64,000 nucleotides of DNA from Rhyzopertha dominica (GCA_025024175.1 QCXZ01000001.1:28638942-28702941); one strand, 5' to 3'; numbered from the stretch's first letter, positions 24,409-41,017 are shown. Numbers and translations: made by a program. Notes: generated from the letters alone by a model not told the origin.

Positions 24409-26261
24409 CTTCCACAGATGATCTGCAATTATGTAGGTATTGATTTGTCATTCCCTGTGTGTGTTAATTAAAGCTAATATAATTAATATGTATATAATAT
24501 ATAATTAATTCTATAATTTAAAATAATGCTTAATCTTTTTTAATAAACATACTCTGAATGCTTCCCAAGTAAATTCGCATTCCTTAAAGAGGCATCCCTA
24601 AATACAATTTTATCTATTGGACACAGTTTAATGAAATTTTAGATATATACTCTGATGACAAACGGACTGCTACAACCGTTATTTCTAAATTCTATTAGTA
24701 AAGAAGTTAAAATTTAATGAATAGGTGTAACAACAACCATATTTCTTTTTGACGACATTGCTTTAAATACTACACAGCATTTTATACAAAAATGTACTCT
24801 TTTATCTTACTTCTGTGTTAAACATAAGTGATACATGTTATAAAAATAAAATTGGTTTTAAACATACATGCATATCAAATTTGTATTTAAATTAGATTTT
24901 ACTCAGACAATAGAGCATTCTAATCAAGTCTAATAAAGTGTTTTTTTTTGTATCAAAAAACAATGAGGTTTTTAAATTTTAAGAAAATTTATTTATATTT
25001 ACGCTCATAAAGTAGGAATAACTTTTACCCCACCCAGCAAATTTTGATTTATTTATAAATAAACCATCTTATGTGCCATAAAAAAGTTAGCAGGCATCGA
25101 AAATGTAATTCGTTTAACCTTAGCAGTTTAAGAAATATACAATGAAAACTATAATTAGGAATGCCTTTCTTGGAAAGCATTTTTGAAACACGTATATTAA
25201 AATTTTTAGCACTGTTTAAAATTATAGAACAGACTAATTTTGGGGTACCCTTTATAACAACAACCTAAAGAACAATTGAACACAATTTCATTTTAGTTTT
25301 AAACAAAAACGCTTGTACATGTCAATTTTAGGCTTTTAGGAAGTTTTAATCTAACATTTAGTTAATTTTTATGTCAATTGCTTTTGAGATGTTAATGTTA
25401 TTGACAATTCTTCTAATCAGCAATCTCCACTTATCCCATTACAGTATTCAGAGTAAACATGTTTTACAATTTCTGTTTACAAAAATAGGTTTGTTATTTA
25501 AAAGTGTTGTCGATAAGATCACATCAAAAAAAAAAGAATTGAGTGTTTCTGTAGTATGAAAATAATATTTTAACAAAATACTTAAAGCAGTTTACTTAGT
25601 TATGACCAACAATGTAGCCATAAAATTTAGTGAGTTAGGAATCTTAATAAATAATATATCGAAAATTGACCTCAGTGGATTTTTACCTTAACTATTTTAA
25701 TATTTTCTTGAACCTACTACGAGGTTAATCCACTTTAATATGAATCAGGTAAAACGCTTTCTGCTTCGTTCGTTCTCACTCCCTCGTCTACGCAGGTATC
25801 TGAAAAGTCAACCAGCACATATATCTGAAGGTATCAGTACGTATATACTATGTATTTTCACGATATGCATATGTACTGCCTTATCATCATTAAGTAACTG
25901 TTATTACATAACTACTCTGTTGCCGAGTACTTCAGTGCCTCTTAGGGTGGGATTATGGTAAATAGACAAAACAATTACCCTTTAGTACCACTTTTACAGT
26001 AACAAAAAAAAATACTGTTAACAGTACATATCTGACTTATTATTTTAACAGAGAAAGGACAGTGGTCATTTGAGCAACACTGTTAAAAAATTACCCCCGA
26101 AAGAGGGTTGTACCTCATAATTTTAAAGGTAGTAATGTTAGAGGTTTGTAATTTTTTTAGGAATACTTAATATCAAACTTTATTAGTCCATTTTTTTTTA
26201 ATTGTGACTCTGTTAGTTTCCGAGTGTCATTTAGTACCAAGATATATGAGTCTGATGTATA
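24409..26261. other. Second copy of AT-rich upstream region
   Basis: Equivalent to 14415-16269. The only differences seen are single-base changes and run-length changes. No gene recognised. Confidence 0.4.
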
Positions 26262-27320
26262 AAAATTATATATATTTCACGTCAAATACATAAAAACAAG
26301 CAGACTTGATCTCAAACAAAAAGGAACCAGCATTCCAGCAACACAAACGTAATATTAATGTTCAAATAAATAATTTAGTATTGGGCAATTAAAATTGCAA
26401 GGATCGTTTGAAATACTGGAGTTTTGTGTACTCGTAATTTCTAATATCTCTAATTGATGTCATTTCTATTATTTAATACAAAAATTTAAAGTATTGTTTT
26501 CCCGTTTAGTCCGTAATAAGGACAAAATTTAAGTACTGAATTATTCAGGCGTTTCTACTGTTTCATGCAATGATTGCACTTCAGTTTATACCAGACAAAT
26601 GGGAAGATCTTTTTCAGTTAGAGGCAAGGAACATTTACCAATTTGAAAAGTACAAAAATACAGATATTCTTACAACAAATTCTTCGTTAGTTAACCCCTT
26701 ACCTATTGTTCCATAAGCACACTGCCACTTAATAAAATTGTATGGCTACATCATTGCTCACAAATAAGTAAACTACTTTAAGCATTTTGTTAAAATATTA
26801 TTTCCATACTACAGAAATATTCATATATGATCGAACCCAATGAATGTTGTGATAGTCATATCGAAACAATTAATTAAAAATATGCAGGTGTTTTGTCCAG
26901 TACCACTAAAATCTAAAGGTCGGTTTCTTTTCTCTTAGCTAAAGTTGATGTTAGCTACAATCAACCCTGTAACCATGACAATACCTTAAATTAAGGTATG
27001 TGATTGGTTTAGATTTTAAATACAGAGTTGATTTTAGCTTAAAATAGAGAAGAGAAACCGGCCCTAAAGCTTTAAATTTTATTAAATAGCTGTGTGTTTA
27101 TGTAACAATAGGTAAGTGGTTTACTAACGAAACATTTGTTGTAAGAATATCTGTATTTTTATACTTTTCAAATAATTTTAAATGTTCCTTGCCTCTAAAA
27201 AAGATCTTCCCGTTTGTCCGGCATAAACTGAATTGCAATCATTGCTTGAAAAACTAGTAACGGCTGAATGATTCAATACTGAAATTTTGTGCTTATTACG
27301 AACTAAACGGAAAAAAATAC
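26262..27320. mobile_element. Second copy of rearranged Penelope-like relic
   Basis: Same inverted GIY-YIG arms as 16270-17330, with the nested MITE at 26918-27063 (CTAAA on both sides). All frames are broken. Confidence 0.6.
26918..27063. mobile_element. Second copy of 146-bp GGYCGGTTTCT MITE
   Basis: GGTCGGTTTCT … AGAAACCGGCC flanked by CTAAA at 26913-26917 and 27064-27068. Equivalent to 16927-17072. Confidence 0.7.
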
Positions 27321-27765
27321 TTTACCTTTTTGTAATAAATCATCAATATTAAATTATTTATAAATTCTAAAAATTTATAATATTATAAGTAAGCAAAACT
27401 TTACCACTTTAAATAATTCATCTAAATAAATAAATAATTATAAATAAAAATGTCTACATTAGTCATGTGAAGTTTAGCTAAAAAGCTACTATCTTAATCT
27501 GCAATCCGTAATACAGGTTTACCATGATCAAGCAGAACAACAAACAAGTTGGTACTAGGTAATAATGTATACGAACCACAAAAATATATAAAGCGTATTA
27601 CATATACAACCTATATTGTTTAGCATCTTTCGGTACAAACGTAAAATCCACAGTCCTGAGTTTATAGTGACATTATAGAAATAATTAAACAAAACTGTGT
27701 GTAGGCCTTTAGTACTTATTCTATTTTCTTTTCACTCACTGCTTTTACAAGGTAGGTTAATGAAT

Positions 27766-29010
27766 CAAGCCCTGTTAAGCTTCATACTGCATGCTGCTTT
27801 TTATTTATTTTTTTTTCAAATAAGTAATAAAACTCAAATAAATTATAAAAGAATACACAACTTGATTTTAAAATTGTCTTTTTTAAAACCAAATTGTAAA
27901 TCAAAGTGCAATTAAGGCCCAGTTTCTATGTAAGCTATAGTATTTTAGTTACCAACATAGTGCAGAAAATATAGCATTAATCTATATTCAAGACAAAGTT
28001 GTATTCTTAATAATTTATATAGGTTGTATATATATCTTGTGTATAATAACTTTATAGTTTTTATGCAACTGATTTTTATAATTGTCTCCGCTGTGCCTAA
28101 CAATGATATTAAACCGGTTTTACTGAAATTTCTATATTTGCGCTTTTTAACATTTACCTTTACTTACTTTTACTTAAATTCTAGGCCTTTACAAAAATTT
28201 TCCTTGAAAATGTTTTTTTTATGATTTAGTCTAATAATATAGACGCAGCAGCGTGTCAAATTCTAACGACAGTTTTGTGGAAAATGTAAAATTAATAATT
28301 CTCTAATAAAAAAAAATCTTTAACTTAATAAACGTATTATATGGAGCTGTCACGTTCACAACAACGAAAGCTCCGCCGAAAACAATTTGCAAGATGTTGA
28401 AAACTTATTATTTTTACAGTATCGGTAGATAAGATAAAAGAAAAGTCGGGTATGCGCGAAAGCGCGCATTTCAGTGCGAAAATATCGATAACTACATGTA
28501 TGACAATGCAAAGATGTTATAGGCTTCCTTACAAGAAAAGCTTTTTATAAAATCACCTCATCACCGGTATGTTTTAAAGTGTTAACATTGCAACAACGCA
28601 TTCGTACTGATAGACTTAAAATTACAAATATACATACCTTTCTATTCTAAAATGCAATCCAATTTCTTGCTGCTGCTGTACAAAAATAACTGACACCTGC
28701 TCTCCAACGACACTGACTCACTTTCCGCTTTCCCCGCCACGAGCCCTTAGGAATTTGCACAGAAGTTAGAAGTGTATACCGTAGGGGGCGCATCGTTGCA
28801 GTACACCAGAAAGTAGCCACTAGTCATAATAGGGTTCGACTTGCATAATTCCGTCTTGTGGCGACTCGCACAAAAACCGGTTTTTAGCGGGTAATTTAAA
28901 ATCGTGAAGACGTAGATGCGGGAAAATTTGGGATATATTAGAAGGCAGTGTAAGTAACGTATACGTGTGGATAGATATTCATGAGATATACGTTTTCTAC
29001 GAGTGTTAGC
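27766..29010. other. Unique right-hand interior of the large element
   Basis: This DNA is present only once, beyond the duplicated segment. 27766-28320 is AT-rich with no gene. 28340-28960 is less AT-rich, with GCGCGAAAGCGCGC (28454-28467) and TATCGATA (28483-28490), motifs resembling E2F and DRE sites of insect housekeeping promoters. A 19-codon frame starting at 28341 (MELSRSQQRKLRRKQFAR) looks coding in composition but stops early. No gene can be defined. Confidence 0.35.
28454..28490. promoter_or_regulatory. Possible promoter motifs: E2F-like and DRE-like
   Basis: GCGCGAAAGCGCGC is followed 15 bases later by the palindrome TATCGATA, which is the DREF-binding core known from Drosophila promoters. 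They lie near the right end of the large element, about 4 kb upstream of the recombinase-like gene's start codon in the second copy. Regulatory function is inference. Confidence 0.3.
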
Positions 29011-29099
29011 TTGTGGCTACCCAAAAAGGTAGCCACAACCTGAACAGTAGCCAGAGTTCAGCTTTATACACACACAGGTAGCCACAAATATGGGGATAC
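29011..29099. repeat. Right terminal and subterminal GTAGCCAC repeats
   Basis: GTGGCTAC at 29013 and GTAGCCAC at 29029 form an 11-bp-arm palindrome (29011-29038). GTAGCCAG follows at 29047 and the terminal GGTAGCCACAAATAT at 29077-29091, ending GGGGATAC at 29099. This mirrors the left end in order and content. Confidence 0.7.
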
Positions 29100-29104
29100 A
29101 AGAG

Positions 29105-29129
29105 CACACACACACACACACACACACTA
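29105..29129. repeat. (CA)n microsatellite at right junction of the large insert
   Basis: About 12 CA units lie directly against the open transposase frame (29131 onward), matching the tract at 6857-6903. Confidence 0.9.
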
Positions 29130-29130
29130 C

Positions 29131-29451
29131 TGTCACACGATTTACTTCGGTCTTGTGAAATTCGTGCACAATATGACGCAAATTAGTCTTCTTGTATTCA
29201 GGAAAATCGGCAGTCAGGCTACTCTTCCTAGGTCTCTTCTTTTTATGAGTACTAAACTGTGGTTTTCCACTGCAACCACCTTCACGAATAATTCTCTCGA
29301 TAGTTCTGAAAGAGATTCCTGTAGCAATAGATGTCTTACATTTCACACTTTCAAGAGTATCTGAGGCACCGCTTTCATTTAAAACACATGGTACACTACT
29401 TCCCTCGTTTGACTTCGCAGTTTTTTTTTTTCGCCGTCCGACAACGTGCAC
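29131..29451 (-). pseudogene. DDE-superfamily transposase, N-terminal half (split gene)
   Basis: The minus-strand frame reads TGISFRTIERIIREG, a helix-turn-helix-like segment, then THKKKRPRKSSL, and then LRHIVHEFHKTEVNRVT before running into GT repeats. This is the DNA-binding N-terminal half typical of the DDE_3-like transposases whose catalytic half lies at 6246-6855. The two fragments do not overlap and together cover most of one protein, apart from a few residues around the junction. An initiating Met just after the A-rich lysine stretch is uncertain. Confidence 0.8.
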
Positions 29452-30680
29452 AATATTCAGTCACGATATGACCACGCCGGCACTGGTTCTGAGTTGCAAA
29501 TACGTTTGTGCGCAGCCCCCACGGCTCGCCATCATTCATCTGTTTTGCAGTAACAATCCTTTTAACTACTGCCGAGCTTTTGGAGCTGTTTGGCTTTTTC
29601 TTCAGGGCCTAAAATCTATTAGTTACTTTAGTTGTAAAAAAGAACCTACACATAACACTTACTTATTGTAACAGATCATAAAAGGGGGCTGAACATTCGT
29701 GAATTAACCGTAGATTAACATAAAAGTAACAGTTACATGACAACATTTAGGGAAATAGCTATGGAAATAGTATATAAAAAGACAATTATCTGACATTTAT
29801 CAAAACATACAACTAGGACAACTCGATTAATGTCAGTTGTGCTGAAGCATACAAGGGAGTTTCAATAACGGTGGTTAAGAAACGTAAATGTTAATGTGGC
29901 TTAAATAGGCGTTAGTTTTTAATAAATTATTTATGTTACTTCTTTTGTTTAATCTATTTGTCTGCTTATTAATATGCACTACTAGAATAAGTCTATATAA
30001 TATAGCGATCAATATTAGACATCTTTATTTATATAATAAATATAATAACTTGCAAATCTCACGATAACACAGTGACAACACATAAACACATCGATAGCCG
30101 TTAGATTTTACCATAATACACAATGTGGGTAAGATCTTTGTTTTATTTTAATTTTGAAAATAAATCCCTAACCCTAATGAGCGAACAATAAAGGAGTCGG
30201 ATATTGCAAAACACAAAACAATTGGGTGTATACCACTAATCGCTGATCGGCGTAACCACTCCTATTAACTTAATATTTTCATAAACTACTCAAATAACGT
30301 GTCATTAACATAATAACTTGTCGTTTTACACTAAAGAATGACTGACAAAAGTGTAAAAATTCAAACTATTTTGGCGCATCGCAATAAGCTTGTTATAACT
30401 CACGTAATTTCTCGTGTCCCTTGGCTTTAAATGTGCAATAGACAAATTTTGGTGTTCTTTGGAGAAAGACGTTCCTGAAAACATTTGCTCTGCACGGTTA
30501 TCAGTTGCAACAGTTTATTACCAGGCTATACAACTTTGTCACGAAACATACTTTTTCATTAATAATTAGACATTACTTGTCATTACTATCCTTGATTACA
30601 GCTGGACAGCTATCTTTCGCTAATAAATGCTAATATGTCGCTTTACACGCTGACATAAATATGTGTAACACTCAAACACA
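29452..30680. other. Noncoding DNA right of the split transposase
   Basis: The first 200 bases may be the 5' flank of the old DDE transposon, though no terminal repeat was identified. The remainder is AT-rich with no recognisable gene or repeat. Confidence 0.35.
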
Positions 30681-30686
30681 TGGATG

Positions 30687-31316
30687 TATAAAAGAGGGGA
30701 TCCAGCTTTCCACATTCTAAACTGATGCCAACATGTGATCACAGTCTAAGCGTTTATTTGTAGAAAACATTGGATCTTCCAGTTGAGCAGTTGGTGTACA
30801 CACCATTTGGGCGTTTTTGTGTTTGTTTTTATTTGGTTTTATGATGTGCAAGACGCAGGGAATGATTTCCATATAATTGTTAACGGTGGCAGTGATAAGA
30901 TGATCAGGCAGTGTCAAATGTGCAGAAAGATTGATATACGTTAACCCAATGTTTCATTTCACAGGTATGTAACACCCAACCACCCAAGTAGTATTTAAGG
31001 TTAAAATTCATAGGCGTGAGGTATTTTAATTGCTTATTATGCCGATACTTTACAACACTACTACTGAAAGATGAATTGTTTACTAGTGTATAACAAAAAA
31101 TGAGTTTTATATGTGTGCATAAATCATATTCATACAATATTTTTTCCTATCTATTATTTTTAGGTTTCCGAAGCATACTGAAGAATGCAAATTACGGCAC
31201 GCCAATGCCGCGGAAAGAAAACAAAGTTTGTTATTGCGCTAACTTCACGCCATTTAGATGTTGGATTCACAACAATGCGCTTTCTGACAATGAGATGAGG
31301 TATCCCCTCTTTTATA
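30687..31316. promoter_or_regulatory. Pair of inward-facing TATA boxes in identical 16-bp context
   Basis: GTATAAAAGAGGGGAT occurs on the plus strand (TATAAAAG at 30687-30694) and on the minus strand (TATAAAAG at 31316-31309), pointing at each other 630 bp apart. The interval has two overlapping minus-strand frames (31137-30904 and 30917-30717) that could be one frame broken by a shift. The protein is unrecognised. Either the ends of a small element or convergent promoters would fit. Confidence 0.35.
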
Positions 31317-31319
31317 CAA

Positions 31320-33100
31320 CCATGCTGAAACAGCTTGGACAACACTGACATAACTAGTTGTCGCGCTTCTCGCATGCGCGGATGTGCTGCGTTGTGGCTT
31401 GTTCAGAGAGTCAATACTCAATAACCTCTGAAACTTACAATTGAAGTTATTTAGATAAATCGAGTGCCATCTTTTCTGAGACTCGTGCCGATTTATGTTT
31501 TTATTGGGCTGTTAGTAAACTTTTGGCAAAAGTGTGGTTTTGAAACGTAAAAACAAATGTGTTCATGTTTGCTACTTGTCACTTGTGGAAATGCATCTGC
31601 TACACATAAAAGCATAACAGGTCGAGACTTTCATCTTGTATTTCTGCTTGTTTGTGTTTGGCATGGGTAGTTTTTTGACAACTGTTGTTATCGTGTGTAA
31701 TTAGTCAGAAAAGAACAGCAGGGTTGCCAGATTTGTATGGATGGTCTCTAAATAAAATTTTTTTTTCTAATATCTATCATTTATTTAAAACTGTATGCAA
31801 GCAATTTATAGAGGGAGGCATTTATGTCACATCTCACATGGTACGCACAAGATTTTTTTGAGAATGTAGGCTTTGAAATACGAATATCGCTGTAGGTTGG
31901 TCTCACAGGAAGTAAACCCTTTAAAATTGATTTAAAATCGCTCAAAATACCTTCATACGCTATGCTTTCATTGTTAATCAAAAATCCAAACTAGAAATTG
32001 CAGTGAGCGACCAATGTATATTTTGTTGACGTAACAGTAAGAGAAAGTCGCCCATTTCATTGACTGTCGCCACTGCAAAAATTTTGTCACGAATAACTGT
32101 CCAAATATAGCTATATTTAATAGTAAAATATGTTAATATTTTTAACTACGTATATATCTATTGTTACTATCAAAAACATTTGAGCTTTTATCCCTTTATT
32201 GACGCAAAATCTAATCATCTCTTTACTTCTTCGCAATAGAAAGTGGGCAAATTAAGTTATTGGAAAAGTTACAAACAAAAACGGCAGAATATTTAAAAAA
32301 CATATTGCATGGGCATCTGTTGAAAACAAGAACGCATTTCCAAAAAATTCTTCATTGTAATAAAAATAGAGAAGCGACTGCTTCTATCAGTTGAAAAGAC
32401 GATACATAAGATCGACTTTTAACTTAGCAACCAGTAAAATCAGCTTATACCATCTTGGAAATAGGTGCTGTAAGCAGTCAAACAGTTCAGTGGCGTAAAA
32501 AAATAACATTTTATTTCCGTAACGTATTTCATATTTTTTCTAATACTTCATCGACGCCAAAGCCGAGAGGAATATTCTTTTAGCAGTGAGCTCCAGCAAA
32601 AAGCGCTTACTAACAGAATTAAGCTCGGCACATAAAACTAATAAACACAAAGCCTTTTGTAGGTTAAGTACTAGCAACGCCGAGAAAATTAGAGAATGCC
32701 AAGAGTCTTGGCTTGAAGGCAAGTCCTATTCAAACTACAAGAAGTTCATTAACAACTCGCGAAGTTGCAGGTCACCTACAAAAGAATTGGTAGGTCCCTT
32801 TATGTCTTGGTTGGATAATTGTTTTAATCATAATAGCCTAAGTACTTTCATATTTGTTATAAAAGCAAATTGGAGAGGATCAGCAAATAAAGTCGGTTAC
32901 AACTGATATGTACAAAACTAAAACCAAAGCTTTTGAAGGAAGAGTGACTTCACGTGGAAGAAGTAGGTACTTTATCGTCCTCGACGTATATTTTATACAC
33001 ATAGTAAATATGTTTGTATGAAGTGCATTGCTCTCGAAAGCTATAACCCAGAATAAATCAAGATAAAATGAAATAACACCGTTTACAACGTCTCTGTATC
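31320..33100. other. Noncoding stretch, nothing recognised
   Basis: Short frames on both strands overlap at 32540-32906. The plus-strand one (106 residues, Ser/Lys-rich) is unlike any family I know, and no splice context supports it. The rest is AT-rich. Confidence 0.3.
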
Positions 33101-33625
33101 AAATCGAAAACCGCTTCTTCTAAACTTGCGACAGAATGAAGCCATGAGCGAGGCTAATGTAATACCACAAAATCGTAAATCCCCCGCAATGGCTGCTATT
33201 ATCCCACGTATGATTCATATTCAACTCGTACATCCCGAGAACATGTTTTACACCATAACGTTCCGAGGCACGACAGTATAACGCCGATTTGGATTATGCA
33301 CGAACCGGATTCCATCTCGAAACTTCATCGTGAATAACCCAGCCCGAAACGAAACAAAGTTAAAACAAGTTTTCGTCTCGTAACAGTTCCCAGTTAATTA
33401 AGCTAATTAATTAAATCATTTTCATAAGTAATGCCCCGCCAGAAAGAAAGTGGATCGCCTTTTACATGTCGTGGCAGGGAAGCCGTCAGCTACGCGGCCT
33501 TGATAAAAAAAATCTCGACGTTTCCTAATTAATACTCGGTTAAAATAACTGCCTTGATGTTTCCATTGCTTTTTGTAACGCCAAACGCAATAAAGCCGCC
33601 GTTTATAGTGTTGCAGGGTGTAATG
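33100..33625. other. Candidate conserved noncoding element
   Basis: GC-balanced, non-repetitive text with a TTAATTAAGCTAATTAATTAAAT homeodomain-site cluster near 33395 and no coding frame. Composition contrasts with flanking AT-rich DNA and resembles insect conserved noncoding elements near developmental genes. This is an inference from appearance only. Confidence 0.4.
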
Positions 33626-33844
33626 ACGCTCATAAGAGTTCGATAATAATGTCTTACTAGAATGGAATGAATCTGGCCTGTCAAATTTTGTAACAACTTG
33701 AATGTGTCCAACATTTTGAATGTGTGTATGTGGTGCCTGTAAACTTGCAACTAATAAATCCGAAGTTATGATAAAGTGTGTCTGATAAAAGCTTCACATA
33801 ACTGCTAATTTTGATTATTTTTGCATACAACAATTAAAACATTG

Positions 33845-35245
33845 TATCAATTAGGTAGCTTGAAAACAAGCTGATTGCACGTATGTGCTTTGTCTCACTT
33901 GATTTATCAGATAATTCTGACAATCGTTTCGACCTAGAACGGTCATTGTCAAAGAGATAACAGCTTATACTAAACTCAGATGTGCAGAATTTTGTTTGCA
34001 TCCCCTTTTTTACAGGGGTTGTAAAATACAGTTGTAAAGTCTCTCGCCTGGGTTTGAAGGTAGACTTTATAATTTCGGTAATATCAAATGCATACTGGAC
34101 GTGGGAATTTCTATTTGTGTATTTGCCAAATGTTTTTTCTGATGCTGAGCTTTTTTAATATCCAAAAGTTCTAAAAGGTTCAGTTTTTTACCTTTTCTTT
34201 TGAAATGCAAAATTTTGACGTCGTTTTCATCTAAGTGATGGTTATTTCTTATGCAATGGTCAGCAAAACCTGTTGTGCTTTTGTTTAAATTTATATTCGC
34301 AACATGTTCTTTAATTCTGTTTTAATAGCTCTACCTGATTGTCCTATGTATATCATGTCACATTGCATGCATTTTATTTGGTAAATGCCGTTTTTATTCA
34401 ATTTATTGGATTTTGGCTTATTGTTAAGAAGACCTTCCAAATTGCACTTATTATCCTCTATTGCTTTTATTTTGACATAATTTACTGCGGCAAAAATATT
34501 TTCTTTTTCATTGATGTTAGCATTGTACAGCATTCTTTGTATTCTAGTTTTATATTGCTTTTTAAGTATTTGGTTCACAATTTTTGTGTCGTATCCATTG
34601 TTAAAGGCTATTTGTTTAATTGTCGTCAACTCTTTTTCGAAACTTTCTTTTCTAAGTGGTATATTTATTAGTCTGTTTATTAAACTATAAAACACGGAAT
34701 GCTTAATCTGTAACGATTGATTTGAAGAAGCCGGGATTGTAACATCTGACTGTGTTGGTTTTCTATAAATTTCAAAGTCTATTTTAATATTTTTACCGAC
34801 ACTGATAAGTCCAGAAAATGAAGAACTCCATCCTTTTCTTTTTCGAGCGTAAATTGAAGTTTTTTGTTCATTGTATTTAAGAATTTAAGAATACATTCAA
34901 CTGCCTGTCAGTTCCCGTCCAAATACAAAAAATATCATCAACATATCTAGTCCAGAATAATACATTTTTAATAATTTAATTTTTCTTTGCAAAAAGCTTT
35001 TCTTGACATGATATACATAGGACAATCAGGTAGAGCTATTAAAAACAGAATTAAAGAACATGTTACGAATATAAATTCAAACAAAAAGAAATTCCCACGT
35101 CCAGTACGCCTTTGATATTGCCGAAATTATAGAGTCGGCCTTTAAACCCAGGCGAGAGATTTTACAACTGAGTTATCTGATAAATCAAGTGAGACAAAGT
35201 ATATACGTTCAATCAGCTTGTTTCCAAGCTACCTAATTGATTCAG
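33845..35245 (-). mobile_element. Penelope-like element, RT core fragment plus GIY-YIG, with inverted partial copy
   Basis: On the minus strand RYVDDIFCIW (34934-34945 encodes YVDD, the RT active site) is followed by a LHFLDLSVSV strand, FEIYRKPTQSD, INRLINIPLRKESFEKEL, and the nuclease GIYQIKCMQCDMIYIGQSGRA near 34330-34395, then FADHCIRNNHH in another frame. Several frameshifts make it inactive. From 35003 to 35245 a plus-strand copy of the nuclease and 3' end follows head-to-head. Both outer ends carry CAATTAGGTAGCTTG…AAACAAGCTGATTG, the pLTR-like terminal repeat. The RT fingers are missing. Confidence 0.85.
33917..33951 (-). ncRNA. Structured motif in PLE end, possible decayed hammerhead ribozyme
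   Basis: On the minus strand TGACAAT-GACC-(6)-GGTC-GAAACG-ATTGTCA folds into an outer 7-bp and inner 4-bp stem with an unpaired GAAACG. PLE terminal repeats are known to carry hammerhead ribozymes, whose core is CTGANGA…GAAA. The GAAA is present, but the first core strand differs at two positions, so this is a relic at best. Confidence 0.3.
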
Positions 35246-35278
35246 GATAATTCACAACGAATGCACCTTTGAATCCAT

Positions 35279-40765
<5,487 letters not shown>

Positions 40766-40767
40766 TG

Positions 40768-40885
40768 GTTGTTGCAGCGCTCTAGCCGTTAAGCGAACCA
40801 AAGCTTTTATAATGCATAATGAACCTGTGGCATGTACCGAGAGTTGCGGAGTTCGATCCCCGGTCAAAATAAAACCTTTGCGTTA
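40768..40885 (+). mobile_element. tRNA-derived SINE head (A and B box)
   Basis: TAGCCGTTAAGCG (40783-40795) matches a pol III A box and GAGTTCGATCCC (40849-40860) a B box, 55-60 bases apart as in tRNA genes. The acceptor and anticodon arms do not form a normal cloverleaf, so a SINE or tRNA relic is more likely than a working tRNA. Confidence 0.5.
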
Positions 40886-41017
40886 GTAAAGTAGCTACTT
40901 ATTTTCCTATTAAACATGAATTAACTTTTCCTGAATGAAACTGTATTTAGGTATTTCAATGGTACGGGTGCTTGTTTTGTGTATAGTATTTACTTAACTA
41001 GTTTGCTTTTTTTTAGC

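Larger units (their letters stand above)
17875..27765. repeat. Second copy of 9.9-kb duplicated segment (starts at gap)
   Basis: Counterpart of 7872-17774. It begins at the first base after the gap. Differences seen by eye are mostly single-base losses or gains in short runs (for example 8805 CTTGGCAGC versus 18806 CTTGCAGC, and a T-run near 21846) with few substitutions. That pattern fits two unpolished assemblies of one locus or two haplotypes. Confidence 0.97.
6904..29099. mobile_element. Large TIR-bounded element inserted in a transposase gene
   Basis: Both ends begin GTAT just inside a (CA)n tract and share ATATTTGTGGCTACC in inverted orientation (left 6904-6928; right 29077-29099, minus strand). 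Both ends then carry a GTGGCTAC…GTAGCCAC palindrome (7068-7086; 29011-29038). The flanks are the two complementary halves of one DDE transposase, which supports a single insertion event. Assembled length is 22.2 kb. Removing the probable false duplication across the N gap gives about 12.2 kb. Cargo is one intact recombinase-like gene plus decayed LTR, MITE and PLE pieces. Which enzyme moves it is unknown. Target-site duplication is unclear because the flanks are microsatellite. Confidence 0.6.

Noticed and set aside
7872..27765. A CRISPR array or programmed tandem amplification
   Set aside because: There are no short regularly spaced repeats, and the duplication breakpoints coincide with an assembly gap.
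28341..28400. Short frame starting MELSRSQQRKLRRKQ as a gene
   Set aside because: It stops after 19 codons. The only nearby acceptor would need an intron of about 25 bases, too short to splice. Kept only as a hint in the findings.
40768..40885. A functional tRNA gene
   Set aside because: A and B box are present, but the acceptor and anticodon stems do not pair acceptably.
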